From: Pollenia angustigena
Lineage: Eukaryota > Arthropoda > Insecta > Diptera > Polleniidae
DNA length: 64,000 nucleotides
Direction: 5' to 3'
Assembly (NCBI GenBank): GCA_930367215.1
Contig: OV884058.1
Location: 108,895,802 to 108,959,801, forward strand
The notes under the pieces are model-generated. The model saw nothing but the letters and a program-made list of their open reading frames with translations. It searched no databases and was not told the origin of the DNA. The position numbers and the translations under genes were made by a program. Shown here in pieces: positions 34,745-45,052 of the stretch (the stretch's first letter is position 1; each line of letters starts with the position of its first letter).

Positions 34745-35344
34745 GGGGGGGGGGGGTCCATTTTAAACCATGTGAGATAAGGCCATGATGGCTTTATTGC
34801 TTAATTGAATGGGAGATAAAGCCATAATGGCCTTATTGCCCAATCATTGAGAGGTAAGGTCATATTTAAAATTTTGCGAAATGAGAGATATAGCCATATT
34901 TTTTTTTCGCAAATGAGAGATAAAACCATATTTTTCAGAATGTTGTTATGCATGGTGTAAACATTATGTAAAAGAGAAAATTATCATTGAAAAGCATTTT
35001 TTTATTCTTGTGACACAAGCAGGAAAACTATTCAGCGAAGCCACATGCCGCGTCCTACTGGAGGAAAAAAAACCCTAAGCACGGCCGCAGGCCTCCACGC
35101 AGAAAAACTTTAGTATGTGAAGCCAGATTTCAATACTTAACTTTAGTGTCTCCGGAACTGAAATGAGAGATAAATCCATTTTCTAAAATTGCTAATGTGA
35201 GCTAAGGCCATAATGGCTTTATCTCCCATTCAAATGAAAATAAACAAACCAAATGGCTTTATCTCCCTACTGTATGAGAGATAAAGCCATCATGGCCTTA
35301 TCTAACATGACATTAAAGCACACCTCGCCCCCCCCCCTCCCCTT
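34745..35344. repeat. Poly-G/poly-C bounded array of 27-bp palindromes
   Basis: Begins with 12 G and ends with a 10-C run then TCCCC. Inside, the palindromic motif GAGATAAAGCCAT...ATGG(C/T)TTTATCTC, or its half, occurs at least nine times (near 34772, 34814, 34851, 34884, 34917, 35164, 35201, 35253 and 35276), clustered at both ends. The middle contains a diverged copy of the 82-bp unit from 18340. Confidence 0.7.
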
Positions 35345-35573
35345 CTTTTTTCTGTTTGTTCTGTTCCATTTATTACTTGAGTTTATTCGGTGTTTTCTTT
35401 GTCACTCTACCTGAAAAAATTGACTAATGAAAGTTGATGATATTGTCTGTTGGGACTCACAAACAAATGGACGCCTACAAGACAAAAGCAACATTGGTCA
35501 TCTATGACAGTTTGGACAAATACTTTAAAAATTCATATATGACACCAAAGAAAATTTAACACTTGATGATTTA

Positions 35574-35847
35574 GGCCCTAAATTTGTAAAACGCACACGC
35601 AACGCCAACAATTATATTGAAAGCAAAAACAAAATCGAAAATATTTCATAATTTTGTTGTTGTTATCTATAGAAATGTATATTGAATTTTTAAAATTTAA
35701 ACGCTGCATATCTTGTGGCGTTGATAATTTTTAAACGCAATATGTATTTCTGTAGAAAGCAACAATAAAATTTTGACAAATTTTTGACATTGTTTTTGCT
35801 TTCAATGTTATTTTTGGGATTGCGTTGCGTTTTACAAATTTAGGGTC
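35574..35847. mobile_element. 274-bp MITE with TTA duplication
   Basis: Ends GGCCCTAAATTTGTAAAACG and complement ending AAATTTAGGGTC, flanked by TTA (35571-35573 and 35848-35850). PIF/Harbinger-like by duplication and terminal G/C bases. Confidence 0.8.
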
Positions 35848-36241
35848 TTAATATTGTCAGCGTTTATCACGCTGAATCACTATGACGTTCGCCACCGGGA
35901 TTATTTATATATGGCCCCATATTATTCAATAAGTGTCACAATGGTGTCAATTAAAATAATTATTAACAAACACAACCTTTAAAGCAATACAACATAGTAC
36001 ATTATTGCAAACACATTTCACAGTATAATGCACTTCTTTTCTGATTTCGATTCTTGCCAATATATTGTGTCACCTTTGAATATCACAAACCCATTGGCGA
36101 TACAATTGAACAGTTATATTGCAAGTGTATGAGCCGCTTAAGGTAAGTTTTTTCAGTATTTTCTAAAAAAAATATTTGAAATAGTTCATATATTTATGAA
36201 TAAGTAAAAAAAAATTTTTTTATTTGGTAAAATGCTTTTTT

Positions 36242-36547
36242 GACCGCCTTTTACTCAATGCAAATGTATGAAACTTTGCAGGCATGCATATTCCCGATGA
36301 CAATACACGAATACATGGGCGTAGCCAGGATAAAATCTAGGGGGGGCCAAAATTTTTAAAACTTTTTCTTTAGCTTCACTTCGGAAAATCAAATCTTGTA
36401 ACGTTAATTTAACCGCCTTATACTCAATGCAAATGGATGAAACTTTGCAGGCATACATATTCCCGATGACAATACACGAATACATGTGCGTAGCCAGGAT
36501 AAAATCTAGGGGGGGGGGGAATTTTTTTTTTTTTTTTTTTTTTTTTT
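36242..36547. repeat. 169-bp tandem duplication ending in G and T runs
   Basis: CCGCCTT...ACTCAATGCAAATG and GGCGTAGCCAGGATAAAATC (GTGCGTAGCC in unit 2) occur twice, offset by 169 bp. Unit 1 ends in 7 G; unit 2 ends in about 11 G followed by about 25 T. The GCGTAGCCAGGAT...GGGGGG wording is familiar from insect repeats. Overlapping frames are not genes. Confidence 0.7.
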
Positions 36548-37439
36548 AAGAAAAGCGTTTCTTAAAAAATTTTTTGAAATGATCTTATTTTGCATTTGAA
36601 AATGTGCGTTCAATTGATGCACTGAAATGTGGTATCGATAAAATACGAAAACCAATATGTGAAATGTCAGCAAACATTAGTTTCGCTCTTAATATTGCCT
36701 ATATTTTTCCAAAAAATTGAAATATATTCAATTCTGAAATGCTTTATTTCTGGAAGATCCGCTAGAACACGGAATTGAGAATTGATATTATTATAGTTTT
36801 CTTTATCGCTTGTAAATAACATTAATAACAACAGTATTATGCTATTGGTTTTTCCGGAAAAAATATTTTCTGGAGTAATGCTGATTAACACTTTTAAGGT
36901 TTTATTTTCAAATCAAAATTTAGTTCTTAATGTTTTGTAAATTGTCGAATAAAATGATTTCGCAGTTTCTTTTACTTTATAAACCATTTCCTAAACATTG
37001 ATGTTTCTATAAATGTGGTTTTCATTCACATTTAAATTATAAATTAAATTAAATTATATAAATTTTCTTGCCACTTGTAAGAACAAATATCCCATTCTCG
37101 AAAGCAAAATATGATTCCTGGCGTACACGCTTTGCATTTCAATGAGCCAATTCGGTTTGTGCTTTGTTGTGATACAGACGTGTATTTTTAACCCCGCATA
37201 CGCTTTGAACTATTAATTAATCATATTTGATTTTGTAATATACGCAGCGAATGGACGCTTATATATTTTGTTATTTAAATTATTTAACATAATAGTGAAC
37301 AATCCAAACGATAAAATTAAATAAAGAAAAATAGTAAAAATATATACATTCGTATGAATGTTCATACATGTGTATGCATACATACTCTCAACAAAAACAT
37401 TGTTTTTTTTTTTTTTTGGTGTAAATAATACAAATATTT
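36548..37439. other. No gene recognised
   Basis: Probably core sequence of the surrounding hAT-type element. The 5' boundary of the following LINE was not found. Confidence 0.45.
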
Positions 37440-37479
37440 AAAGCACAGCAAACGGTGAAAAACAAAAACAACTCTTTGC

Positions 37480-38834
37480 ATGAGTAAGAACAGTGAAACA
37501 ACGCTAAGGCAAAATGAAAGAAATGTTTATGTGACCGTTCAGGCAAACGAAAATAATGCTGAAATAAATAAAACAAAACAAAACAATATTAACTATCTAA
37601 CGGCTAAGCCTATTAATCGAACACGTTCCCTTTCACCCTCGGTGTTCACAAAAACGGTGGATAGTGATACAGTTAAAAAATATTAATCTGTCTTTGGGGA
37701 CAAGTGTTGTAGCGTCCGCAAGTATTATCGCGGCGGAAAAAACAATCTTAGTAAGAAATGATACCATAAACTCAAATACAGACGCAATGGAGAACCCTTT
37801 AGTGAAAAATTGTCAAAAGCCTCAAATACAAGTTGGTATGGACAGGTATATAACAGTGCTTAAACGGGGTCGCAGCCCTACCTCTTCAGCAGTTGCTTCG
37901 GCCTCAAAAGTAACATCTTTTGATAGAATAAATTCACAAAACCGTTTTGCAATTCTTGAGGACGAATCCCCAGAGGCACCAAACGTCATAAAATCTTCTA
38001 AGCCACCCCCAATATATCTTAGGGAGCAAAACTCAAGTGAGTTAATAAAGAGCGTGATCTCGGTAATAGGTGAAAATTCTTTTTACGTAGCGGCAATCAA
38101 GCGTGGTAATATAAACGAGACAAAAATACAGGTTAATCATGAGAATGATTTTCGCAAACTAACAAACCAATTTGAATCCCTTAAAAAAAGCTTTTATACA
38201 TATCAGCTGAAGAGCAGCAAAGGCCTTCAGGTAGTGATCAAGGGCATAGACTCGAGCGTGGACCCTGAAGAAATTAAAACCTTTTTGGAAGAGAAAGGCT
38301 TTAAAATAAAAAACGTTACAAATATCAAAAATAGGGAAAAAAAATCCCCAACCACTATTTCGAGTGGAGCTAGAACCTGGCAACGTTAAGCTTAAAAAAA
38401 ATGAAACGCATCCTATTTACAATTTAAAATATATTCTCTACAGAAGAATAACTATAGAGGAGCCGCACAAACGAAATGGTCCCGTTCAATGTCTCAATTG
38501 CCAAGAATTTGGCCATTCTAAGGCCTACTGCTATTTACCCCCTGTTTGCGTAGTATGTGGTGAATTACATGGTACAGTCCAGTGCGATAAGTCTAAAAAT
38601 GACCCCAATGTAAAAAAATGTAGCAACTGTGGCGGCAATCACACTGCCAATTATAGAGGATGTCCTGTATATACTATTGTCAAGCAATCGGCTGGACCGA
38701 AAACTAATCCCTCTCAAATGCAGGTACCAAATCAAGTAAACACTAATGACACTCAGGCTCCGCAGCCTAGTAATAACAGAACCTCTTATGCTAACGTCCT
38801 AAAATCAAACAATGCAAGGTGCTTCGCCAAGTAA
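37480..38834 (+). pseudogene. Jockey ORF1 (Gag-like) with two frameshifts
   Basis: RNA-binding Gag-like protein in three frames: 37480-37686, 37664-38389 and 38364-38834. The middle piece holds an RRM/PRE_C2HC-like region (LKSSKGLQVVIKGIDSSVDP, EEIKTFLEEKGFKIKN). The last holds three zinc knuckles: CLNCQEFGHSKAYC, CVVCGELHGTVQC and CSNCGGNHTANYRGC. The frame breaks are near 37670 and 38380, the second just after an A run at about 38337-38343. Confidence 0.85.
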
Positions 38835-38987
38835 TGATGAAACTCCAGTTTCTAATTTAAGTCGTCTAGAAAAAACCATGGAAACTTTAGTGCAAACAGT
38901 AAATAATTTTACAAACACAATGGGTAATATGATGCAGGAGATCCTTAGAATGCAATCGATGTTATTGCAAGCTGTACTTAACAAACC

Positions 38988-41896
38988 ATGAACTGTTTAA
39001 AAATTTGTTTTTGGAACGCAAACGGCATCCGCCAACATAAAAATGAATTAGAATACTTTCTTAAAAATAAACAAATTGATGTCATGATGGTTTCTGAAAC
39101 TCATTTGACCTCAAGAAATACGTTTAAAATCAATGGTTATACGCTATATGATACCAAGGACCCTCGAGATAGAGCTTGTGGAGGTTCTGCCATTTTGATA
39201 AAAACCCGAATCAAACACTACCTGATGTGTGATCATCGTGAAGATTATCTCCAAGCAACGAACATTTGTGTTAAAGAGCTGAATCGAAACATAGTAATCT
39301 CATCCTTATACTCACCACCTAGATTTGCCATATCAGAAAGCCAATATTATAAATATTATAAGTCATTGGGGCCCTGTTTCCTGGCTGCTGGCGATTATAA
39401 CGCTAAACATACCTTCTGGGGTTCACGACTAATAACACCAAAGGGTCGTGTTTTGTATAATACAATCTCTAAAATGAATTTAAATGTCGTCGCGAGCGGA
39501 CAACCAACATATTGGCCTGCTGATCCGCAAAAAATTCCAGATGTCATCGATTTCGGAGTGGTTAAAAACATCCCCACAGAAACGATTCAGGTTGAACCTT
39601 CGTTAGAATTATCCTCTGATCACACACCTACAATAGTTACTATAACAAACACCAACAGAATCGTATCTCCCTCTGGTTACATAGCGACAGCAGCTACACA
39701 AGTAAACTGGTTAAAATATAAAAAATATCTCAGTACCCATTGCACAGAAAATATTCCGCTTAGCACACCGGAAAATGTGGATCTCTCTATTGTCAATTTT
39801 GACAGTTATCTTAAACTAGCTGTTCAACATTCCAGCAAAACCCTAAAAAAAAAACCAATTATAACAAAATATATTTTGCAGATGTCGAGCGCCTCTTGAA
39901 TGAAAAAAGGAGAGTGCGAAGAGAATGGCAATTGCAAAGATCCCCTCAATTTAAAAATGAATTAAAAGAGTGTACAAAAAGGCTAAGAAAATTACTGCAG
40001 ACTCAGAAAACGGCTTCCGTAGAAAAATATCTTAAGGACTTGGATGCAACTCCACAATCAGGCCACTCATTATGGCGGGCAGCTAGAAACCTCAAAAGAC
40101 CAGTTATCTCGAAACCACCATTAAGAAACTTGAATGGAAGTTGGGCAAGAAATGATAATGAAAAAGGAAACCTGTTTGTAAATCATTTGAAAAACGTATT
40201 TACCCAAAATATACCTGACGATACAGCGCACGAGTTGCCGCCTGTTAATGTTAGAGCAGCTATCCCCCTAAGATTTGAGATAAGGGAAATAGAAAGGGCT
40301 ATTTGTGAATTAAACACCAAGAAGGCACCTGGTATTGATAAAATCAGTAACAAAATGCTTTTGGAGCTACCTCGCATAGCAAAGAAAATTATTCTTTATA
40401 TTTTTAATGCTATTTTACGACTTGAATACTACCCTCAAGAATGGAAGGTCTCCTTAATAACGATGATACCAAAGCCAGGAAAAGATCACACAAAAGTTGA
40501 GTCATATAGGCCTATTAGCTTATTATCTAATATATCAAAGCTGTTTGAGAAGCTCTTAGCGTCAAAATTAACCCCAATTTTAAATGACAATGGGTGTATA
40601 CCCAATCATCAATTCGGCTTCAGAAGAGAGCATAGCACAATTGAACAAACCCATCGGATAGTAAACGCCATAAGAAAAGCCTTTGAAGAAAGAAAATATT
40701 GCTCCGCTCTTTTCATAGATGTTTCTCAAGCTTTTGACAAAGTCTGGCATGTAGGCTTGTTACATAAATTGAAGCTAAACCTACCGGTTAATACACACAA
40801 GCTGTTAGAAAGCTACCTGGTCGGTCGAAAATTTATTATTAAAGAAGGCGATTTTTTAAGTTCTCCTCAGCCAATTGAAGCTGGAGTCCCTCAGGGAAGC
40901 ATCCTGGGCCCACTTTTTTACCTCATATATACCTCGGACATGCCAACAAACAATCACACCCTAACCTCAACTTTTGCTGATGATACAGCTTTTCTAAGCG
41001 TACATGAGAACAGTCGTGAAGCATCTCGATACCTGCAGAATCATATATTTCAACTAGAACTGTGGTTTAAACAATGGAGAATAAAGGTCAATGAGCAAAA
41101 ATGCGTACATATAACATTTACCTTGCGTCGGGAAACATGTCCCCCTATTAAAATCAATAATCAACTAGTGCCTCAACAATCGCATGTCAAATATCTCGGT
41201 ATTCATCTAGATCGGCGTTTAACATGGAAATGCCATATAGAAGCAAAATTAACCCAAATGAAACTAAAAGCAATTCAAATTAACTGGCTTATTGGAAGAA
41301 ATTCTGGGGCTTAATTACCGCATTCGATATCGAGTAAGCTATCGTATCGAGTAAACTATCGTATTTTTCTGCATTCGATAGACACTGATGTGTCGAATGA
41401 AAACTAGAGAGTTGTAATGGCTTTGGTTACTCGATATCGAATGATATCATCTCAAATTACGATACATTTCATTCGATATCGAGAGTCATAATACCAAAAT
41501 AAAAAATTTCGATCAATTTTGCTCGATATCGAATGCGGTAATTAGACCCCTGTTCTTAGTCTCGACTGCAAACTACTACTTTACAACGCTATTTTAAAGC
41601 CAATATGGTGCTACGGTATTCAACTATGGGGCACTGCCTCGGCCTCAAATATCGAAAAAATTCAAAGGTGCCAAAATAAACTTCTTCGAATAATTACAGC
41701 TGCCCCTTGGTATGGTTAAAACTCAAATATCCACAAGGATCTCAATGTGCCACTGGTAAGGACTATTATTACGAAGTATGCGGTAAAATATTTGAAAAGG
41801 CTAGAGTTGCACCCAAATCCACTAGCACGAAATATTTTAAATGATAGCGGCCACTCTCGCTTAAGAAGAAGAGACACTGCAGCACTTACCCATTAA
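38988..41896 (+). pseudogene. Jockey ORF2: endonuclease and reverse transcriptase
   Basis: The endonuclease domain opens MNCLKICFWNANGIRQHKNE, with VSETHLTS, AAGDYNAKHTFWGSR and SSDHTPTIV. A frameshift in the A10 run near 39847 moves it to a second frame. The reverse transcriptase follows: KAPGIDKISNKML, AFDKVWH, GVPQGSILGPLFYLIY and STFADDTAFLSV, the FADD catalytic box near 40970. The MITE at 41307 interrupts after GRNS. The C-terminus resumes VLSLDCKLLLYNAILKP, with a stop after APWYG, and ends RRRDTAALTH. Confidence 0.9.
41307..41549. mobile_element. 243-bp MITE in Jockey ORF2, CTG duplication (copy 2)
   Basis: Nearly identical to 23321-23563 and the same length. CTG at 41304-41306 and 41550-41552. 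Removing one CTG and the element restores the LINE reading frame at this point, which proves the 3-bp duplication. Confidence 0.95.
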
Positions 41897-42070
41897 GATG
41901 AGCGATAAACACCTACATACATATGTGAACAGAACCCGTGATGAAGAAAATTTTTGTCTGGCACTGGCATAAAATAAAGCATTAGGTTAAGATTAGATTA
42001 ATTATTGTTAGTTCATATTTAATATATGAAGATTCAATAAATAAATAATGAAAAAAAAAAAAATAAAAAA

Positions 42071-42410
42071 TTTAGACTAGACCAATTGTTCTGGCAGAAA
42101 ACGACAGTTTGCTGGCGAAAGAGGTGAAGAGAGTCGTTTTTGGTTGGCATAATTTTTAATCCAGCTTCAACCCTGCATTAGCAGAACAAAACCAATACAT
42201 ACACACTTATGAAAAAAACAGGTTCAGTGTTTTCTTTTTTGCAGAGCAATTTTAATCGTTAGTTGTTCGCCGTCGTGTAAACATGAATATAAAAAATACT
42301 AACACATACAAAGCTGCGTGTACGTATACAATTTTATGCCAGAATAATTAATCCAGTGTAGTTTGGAAAGAACAAAAGTTAATCCGACTAAAAATTAGTC
42401 TAGTCTAAAT
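42071..42410. repeat. Inverted-repeat element next to the LINE A tail
   Basis: TTTAGACTAGACCAATT and the complement AATTAGTCTAGTCTAAA bound about 340 bp, starting within 8 bp of the poly-A. Probably a MITE; duplication not resolved. Confidence 0.55.
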
Positions 42411-42609
42411 TGGCTCAATGTTAACGTAGCTAGTTATTTTTAAGTTCCAACAACATAAATTTTGCAACAAACACATGATGACCAAAACCAAAAGCTTAGA
42501 GTTAAAAAGCTCAATGGATAAAAAAGTACTAAAAACAATGCGGTGGGACTGCGGTATTTTTAATATGAAAAAGTACTGAATTTTTCAACACTGACACAGA
42601 TGCATGAAC

Positions 42610-43532
42610 CAGGGCTGTCAGATTTTTTTGAGCTCCATCGCCAAACCGGATGTCAGAAATCGCCAAAAATCGCTAAACGTTAATTTTGTTCAGTTTTCGA
42701 AATCTTTTTTTTTTTAATTAAATTTCGCGTATAAAAAAAAAGCTGATATAATATTGCAGTCAAAAGTCGCCATAAACTGAGAAAAAATACAAAAAAGTCG
42801 CCGAAAGTAAATTTTGTTTAGTAACTGTTATTTTTTTTTAATTAACATAAAATGGAGATCATTACTCAGTTAAAAAAAAACTAAAAATAAGAGCACAAGT
42901 CTATAAGATCACTTCAGGCTCATCGATTTAATTACTATTGTTTTGACCTGCAAACGTACTATTAGATTTAAGCAGTGTTTAAAAAACTGCAGTCGAAGTT
43001 GAAAAACTGCCATCTCTTCCACTTTTTCATTTGTCATTGGCCAAAAAAAACTTTTGCTTTACTTGTAATTTATTTAATGTTAATAGTCGCTGTCAAAATA
43101 AATCAAAAAGCGAAAAATTGTAGACAAATTTTCGTTTTTAGTTCGACAGGTTTTGGTTTCGACTGCAGTTTTTTAAGCCTTGGAATTAAAATGATAATAA
43201 AACAAAAATCATGTGAAAAAATTAGAAAGATTTTTTTTTAAAACTAGTAATGATAACAAAAAAGGACAAACTGTTCAAAAATCTATAAGTATGTATGTAT
43301 ATATTTATATATATTTAGCTGGAGAGGCCTAACTCCGCTTATGTAAATAAAAGTGCAAATTTTTTATTTCAAAATCACTGAAATAAAATGAATGATAAAA
43401 ATAGCCAAGTAAATCGCCAGTTGTATCAAAAATCGCCACAAAAGTCGCCAGTCGCCAAATGGAAAATCCTATCGCCAAACACGTTTCAAAATAGCCACGT
43501 TTGGCGAAAAATCGCCAAACCTGATAGCCCTG
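42610..43532. mobile_element. hAT-type element, TSD GCATGAAC
   Basis: A 923-bp element with ends CAGGGCTGTCAGATTTTT and CCTGATAGCCCTG and a perfect 8-bp duplication GCATGAAC (42602-42609 and 43533-43540). Subterminal repeats of ATCGCCAAA / TCGCCA are dense at both ends. No transposase. It contains the MITE at 42977. Confidence 0.9.
42977..43179. mobile_element. AAAAAACTGCAG MITE (copy A)
   Basis: Ends TTTAAAAAACTGCAGTCGAAG and complement TCGACTGCAGTTTTTTAA. Interior shared with 47430 (TTTTCATTTGTCATTGGCC, AGTCGCTG, AAATTTTCG). An 88-codon frame here is not a gene. Confidence 0.75.
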
Positions 43533-43765
43533 GCATGAACTGTCTTTACGTTTTGCTTTCTTATTCGTTGTTTAATTTTGTTTTTGTGTTCAATATCAAA
43601 TAAAACAAAATAAAGTACATGTCGTCAACATGACATGATTCATTTGAACGCCAATTCATGTTCAAAGAAGAAAAAGGAAGAATCTTATCAATAAGACATG
43701 AGCCGTATGAACTCAGACAAAGCAAAGACATTTTAATGATTTGCATGATTTGCAGTTATAACTTG

Positions 43766-44028
43766 GTCTGTGCTCATACGGCTCATGTCTTATTGATAAG
43801 ATTGCTACTTTATAGGCGAGAGGGACGAGGGGAAAAGAAACGAGTACACAGATGCATGTACCGTCTTTACGTTTTGCTTTTTCATTCGTTGTTTAATTTT
43901 GTTATTGTTTTCAATATCAAAAAAGCACATGTCGTCAACATGACATGAATCATTTGAACGCCAATTCATGTTCAAAGAAGAAAAAGGACGAATCTTGGCA
44001 ATAAGACATGAGCCGTATGAACTCAGAC
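43766..44028. mobile_element. Palindromic MITE, uninterrupted copy B
   Basis: Ends GTCTGTGCTCATACGGCTCA and complement GAGCCGTATGAACTCAGAC. The interior is near-identical to the right part of copy A. It reads ACACAGATGCATG without interruption, so it serves as an empty-site reference for both hAT insertions. A 96-codon frame in it is not a gene. Confidence 0.8.
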
Positions 44029-44924
44029 TGGATGTTATAAAAGCGTTGTTAAAACATTTGCATTACCCTGCCTTTGCACATGCAAGTAGTGGCATGCCAC
44101 TGTTGTATACATACATACATATTATCAAATAAAATTTGTTCGAAATAGTCGAATCTCATGCCATTAACTTTTGTGATTACACATCACAAAGCATGCTGTG
44201 TGTTACCTAGCATTTACACATGCCACTGCCAGTTCGAAAAACTCAATACATTCACACTTTTTTACTAATACACTCACATTTTTCGCAATGGCAGCCAGTG
44301 TTGCCGTTTGGATACCCATGTATAATCCTGACATTTTTCGTATCGTTTCAATCTGGACGAAAAATGTACAAAAATAAAATATTAAATTTCCGTTTCTGCC
44401 AAAGTTTTTTAAAGTTATCATTTCGTTATGAATACTAAAAAAACAGTGACAACCAAGGCGAGTTCAAGTAAAAATGAATTCGCCTTAGTGACAACTAAAT
44501 ACAAAAATTACATGTATTTTGCTGTTTTTTTTTAAGTTCTTCTTTCGTCTGCTTATTCTTGTGTATGTGTGTTAAGATTCAATTTAAAAGAAAACAATAA
44601 CGATCTTTACAGTTTATAATTTTAGACCGTTTCTGTAAAATAATTTTAAAACATAAAACAATTTTAATACCGAAATTGAAAAAAAAAAGTTGAGTGCAAA
44701 TATTATATATGTTCATATTTATGTAGGTGCATATAAACAAAATGAGTGAGTGAATTTTACATATTACACAAATTTTACGTACATATGTTTCTATATACAT
44801 AAATAGAATTATTGGCATTTCGTTATAATTTATAGGTCATTCTCCAAAAAATACAACGTACAATTTTAATGATAAATGGCTGTTAATGAAAGAGTACAAT
44901 GGGTGGTTGATGAAAAAAATTATT
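44029..44924. other. No gene; short CAAGGCGA hairpin
   Basis: Contains the hairpin CAAGGCGAGTTC...GAATTCGCCTT at 44454-44486, sharing GAATTCGCCTT with 625 and 30831. CAGTGTTGCCGTTTGG near 44296 looks like a hAT terminus, but no partner was found. Otherwise unremarkable. Confidence 0.45.
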
Positions 44925-45052
44925 CACCCCTATCGTGAATAAAAATTCCTTGGGAGTTTTTTCCCTTTTCCCATTTTTACTATTGAATTAACATAGGAAA
45001 AATGGAAAAAGGGAAAAAACTCCCAAGGAATTTTTATTCGCGATAGGGGTGA
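44925..45052. repeat. Palindrome overlapping the hAT transposase start
   Basis: Arms 44925-44980 and 44996-45052 are about 56-bp near-perfect inverted copies (GGGAAAAAACTCCCAAGGAA in the right arm) with a loop of about 15 bp. The right arm encodes the start of the open hAT frame; the left arm is its mirror image. Confidence 0.85.

Larger units (their letters stand above)
34597..35899. mobile_element. CCCGGTGGCG TIR element, AT duplication
   Basis: A 1303-bp insertion with exact inverted termini CCCGGTGGCG and CGCCACCGGG (the right one preceded by GTTCG). AT flanks both sides, and the intact MITE supports the join. It contains two further elements (34745 and 35574). Superfamily not assigned. 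Confidence 0.65.
34549..36142. mobile_element. TTAA MITE (copy 2), split by a 1.3-kb insertion
   Basis: The left piece (ACAATATTATTGTATATG) and the right piece (GCAAGTGTATGAGCCGC then TTAA) match the intact copy at 27206-27520. The left terminus has decayed. The interruption is the element at 34597-35899. Confidence 0.75.
37440..42063 (+). mobile_element. Jockey-clade non-LTR retrotransposon
   Basis: Two-ORF LINE with a 3' A tail of about 13 (42051-42063) after AATAAATAAATAATG. Gag-like ORF1 with zinc knuckles precedes an endonuclease/reverse transcriptase ORF2. It sits in the hAT-type element at 34335 and is interrupted by a MITE at 41307-41549. It has at least three frameshifts and a stop, so it is dead. 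The 5' end is approximate. Confidence 0.85.
34335..42593. mobile_element. hAT-type element of 8.26 kb, TSD ACACAGAT
   Basis: Ends are CAGTGTTGCAAAATTCA and, at the right, TGAATTTTTCAACACTG, with a perfect 8-bp duplication ACACAGAT (34327-34334 and 42594-42601). Most of its length is later insertions (34549-36142, a Jockey LINE and a MITE at 42071). The remaining core is about 2 kb and shows no transposase, so it was probably moved in trans. TGGTACT and AGTACT motifs repeat near both ends. Confidence 0.85.
34271..43718. mobile_element. Palindromic MITE (copy A), split by two hAT insertions
   Basis: Left part 34271-34334 (GATTCCTACTTTATAGG through GAGTACACAGAT) and right part 43541-43718 (TGTCTTTACGTTTTGC through GAGCCGTATGAACTCAGAC) belong to one element. 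The uninterrupted sister at 43766-44028 reads straight across both insertion points. Insertions are at 34335-42593 and 42610-43532. Confidence 0.8.

Noticed and set aside
44296..44312. hAT terminus CAGTGTTGCCGTTTGG as the left end of the hAT transposase element
   Set aside because: No matching right terminus or 8-bp duplication was found downstream of 46905.
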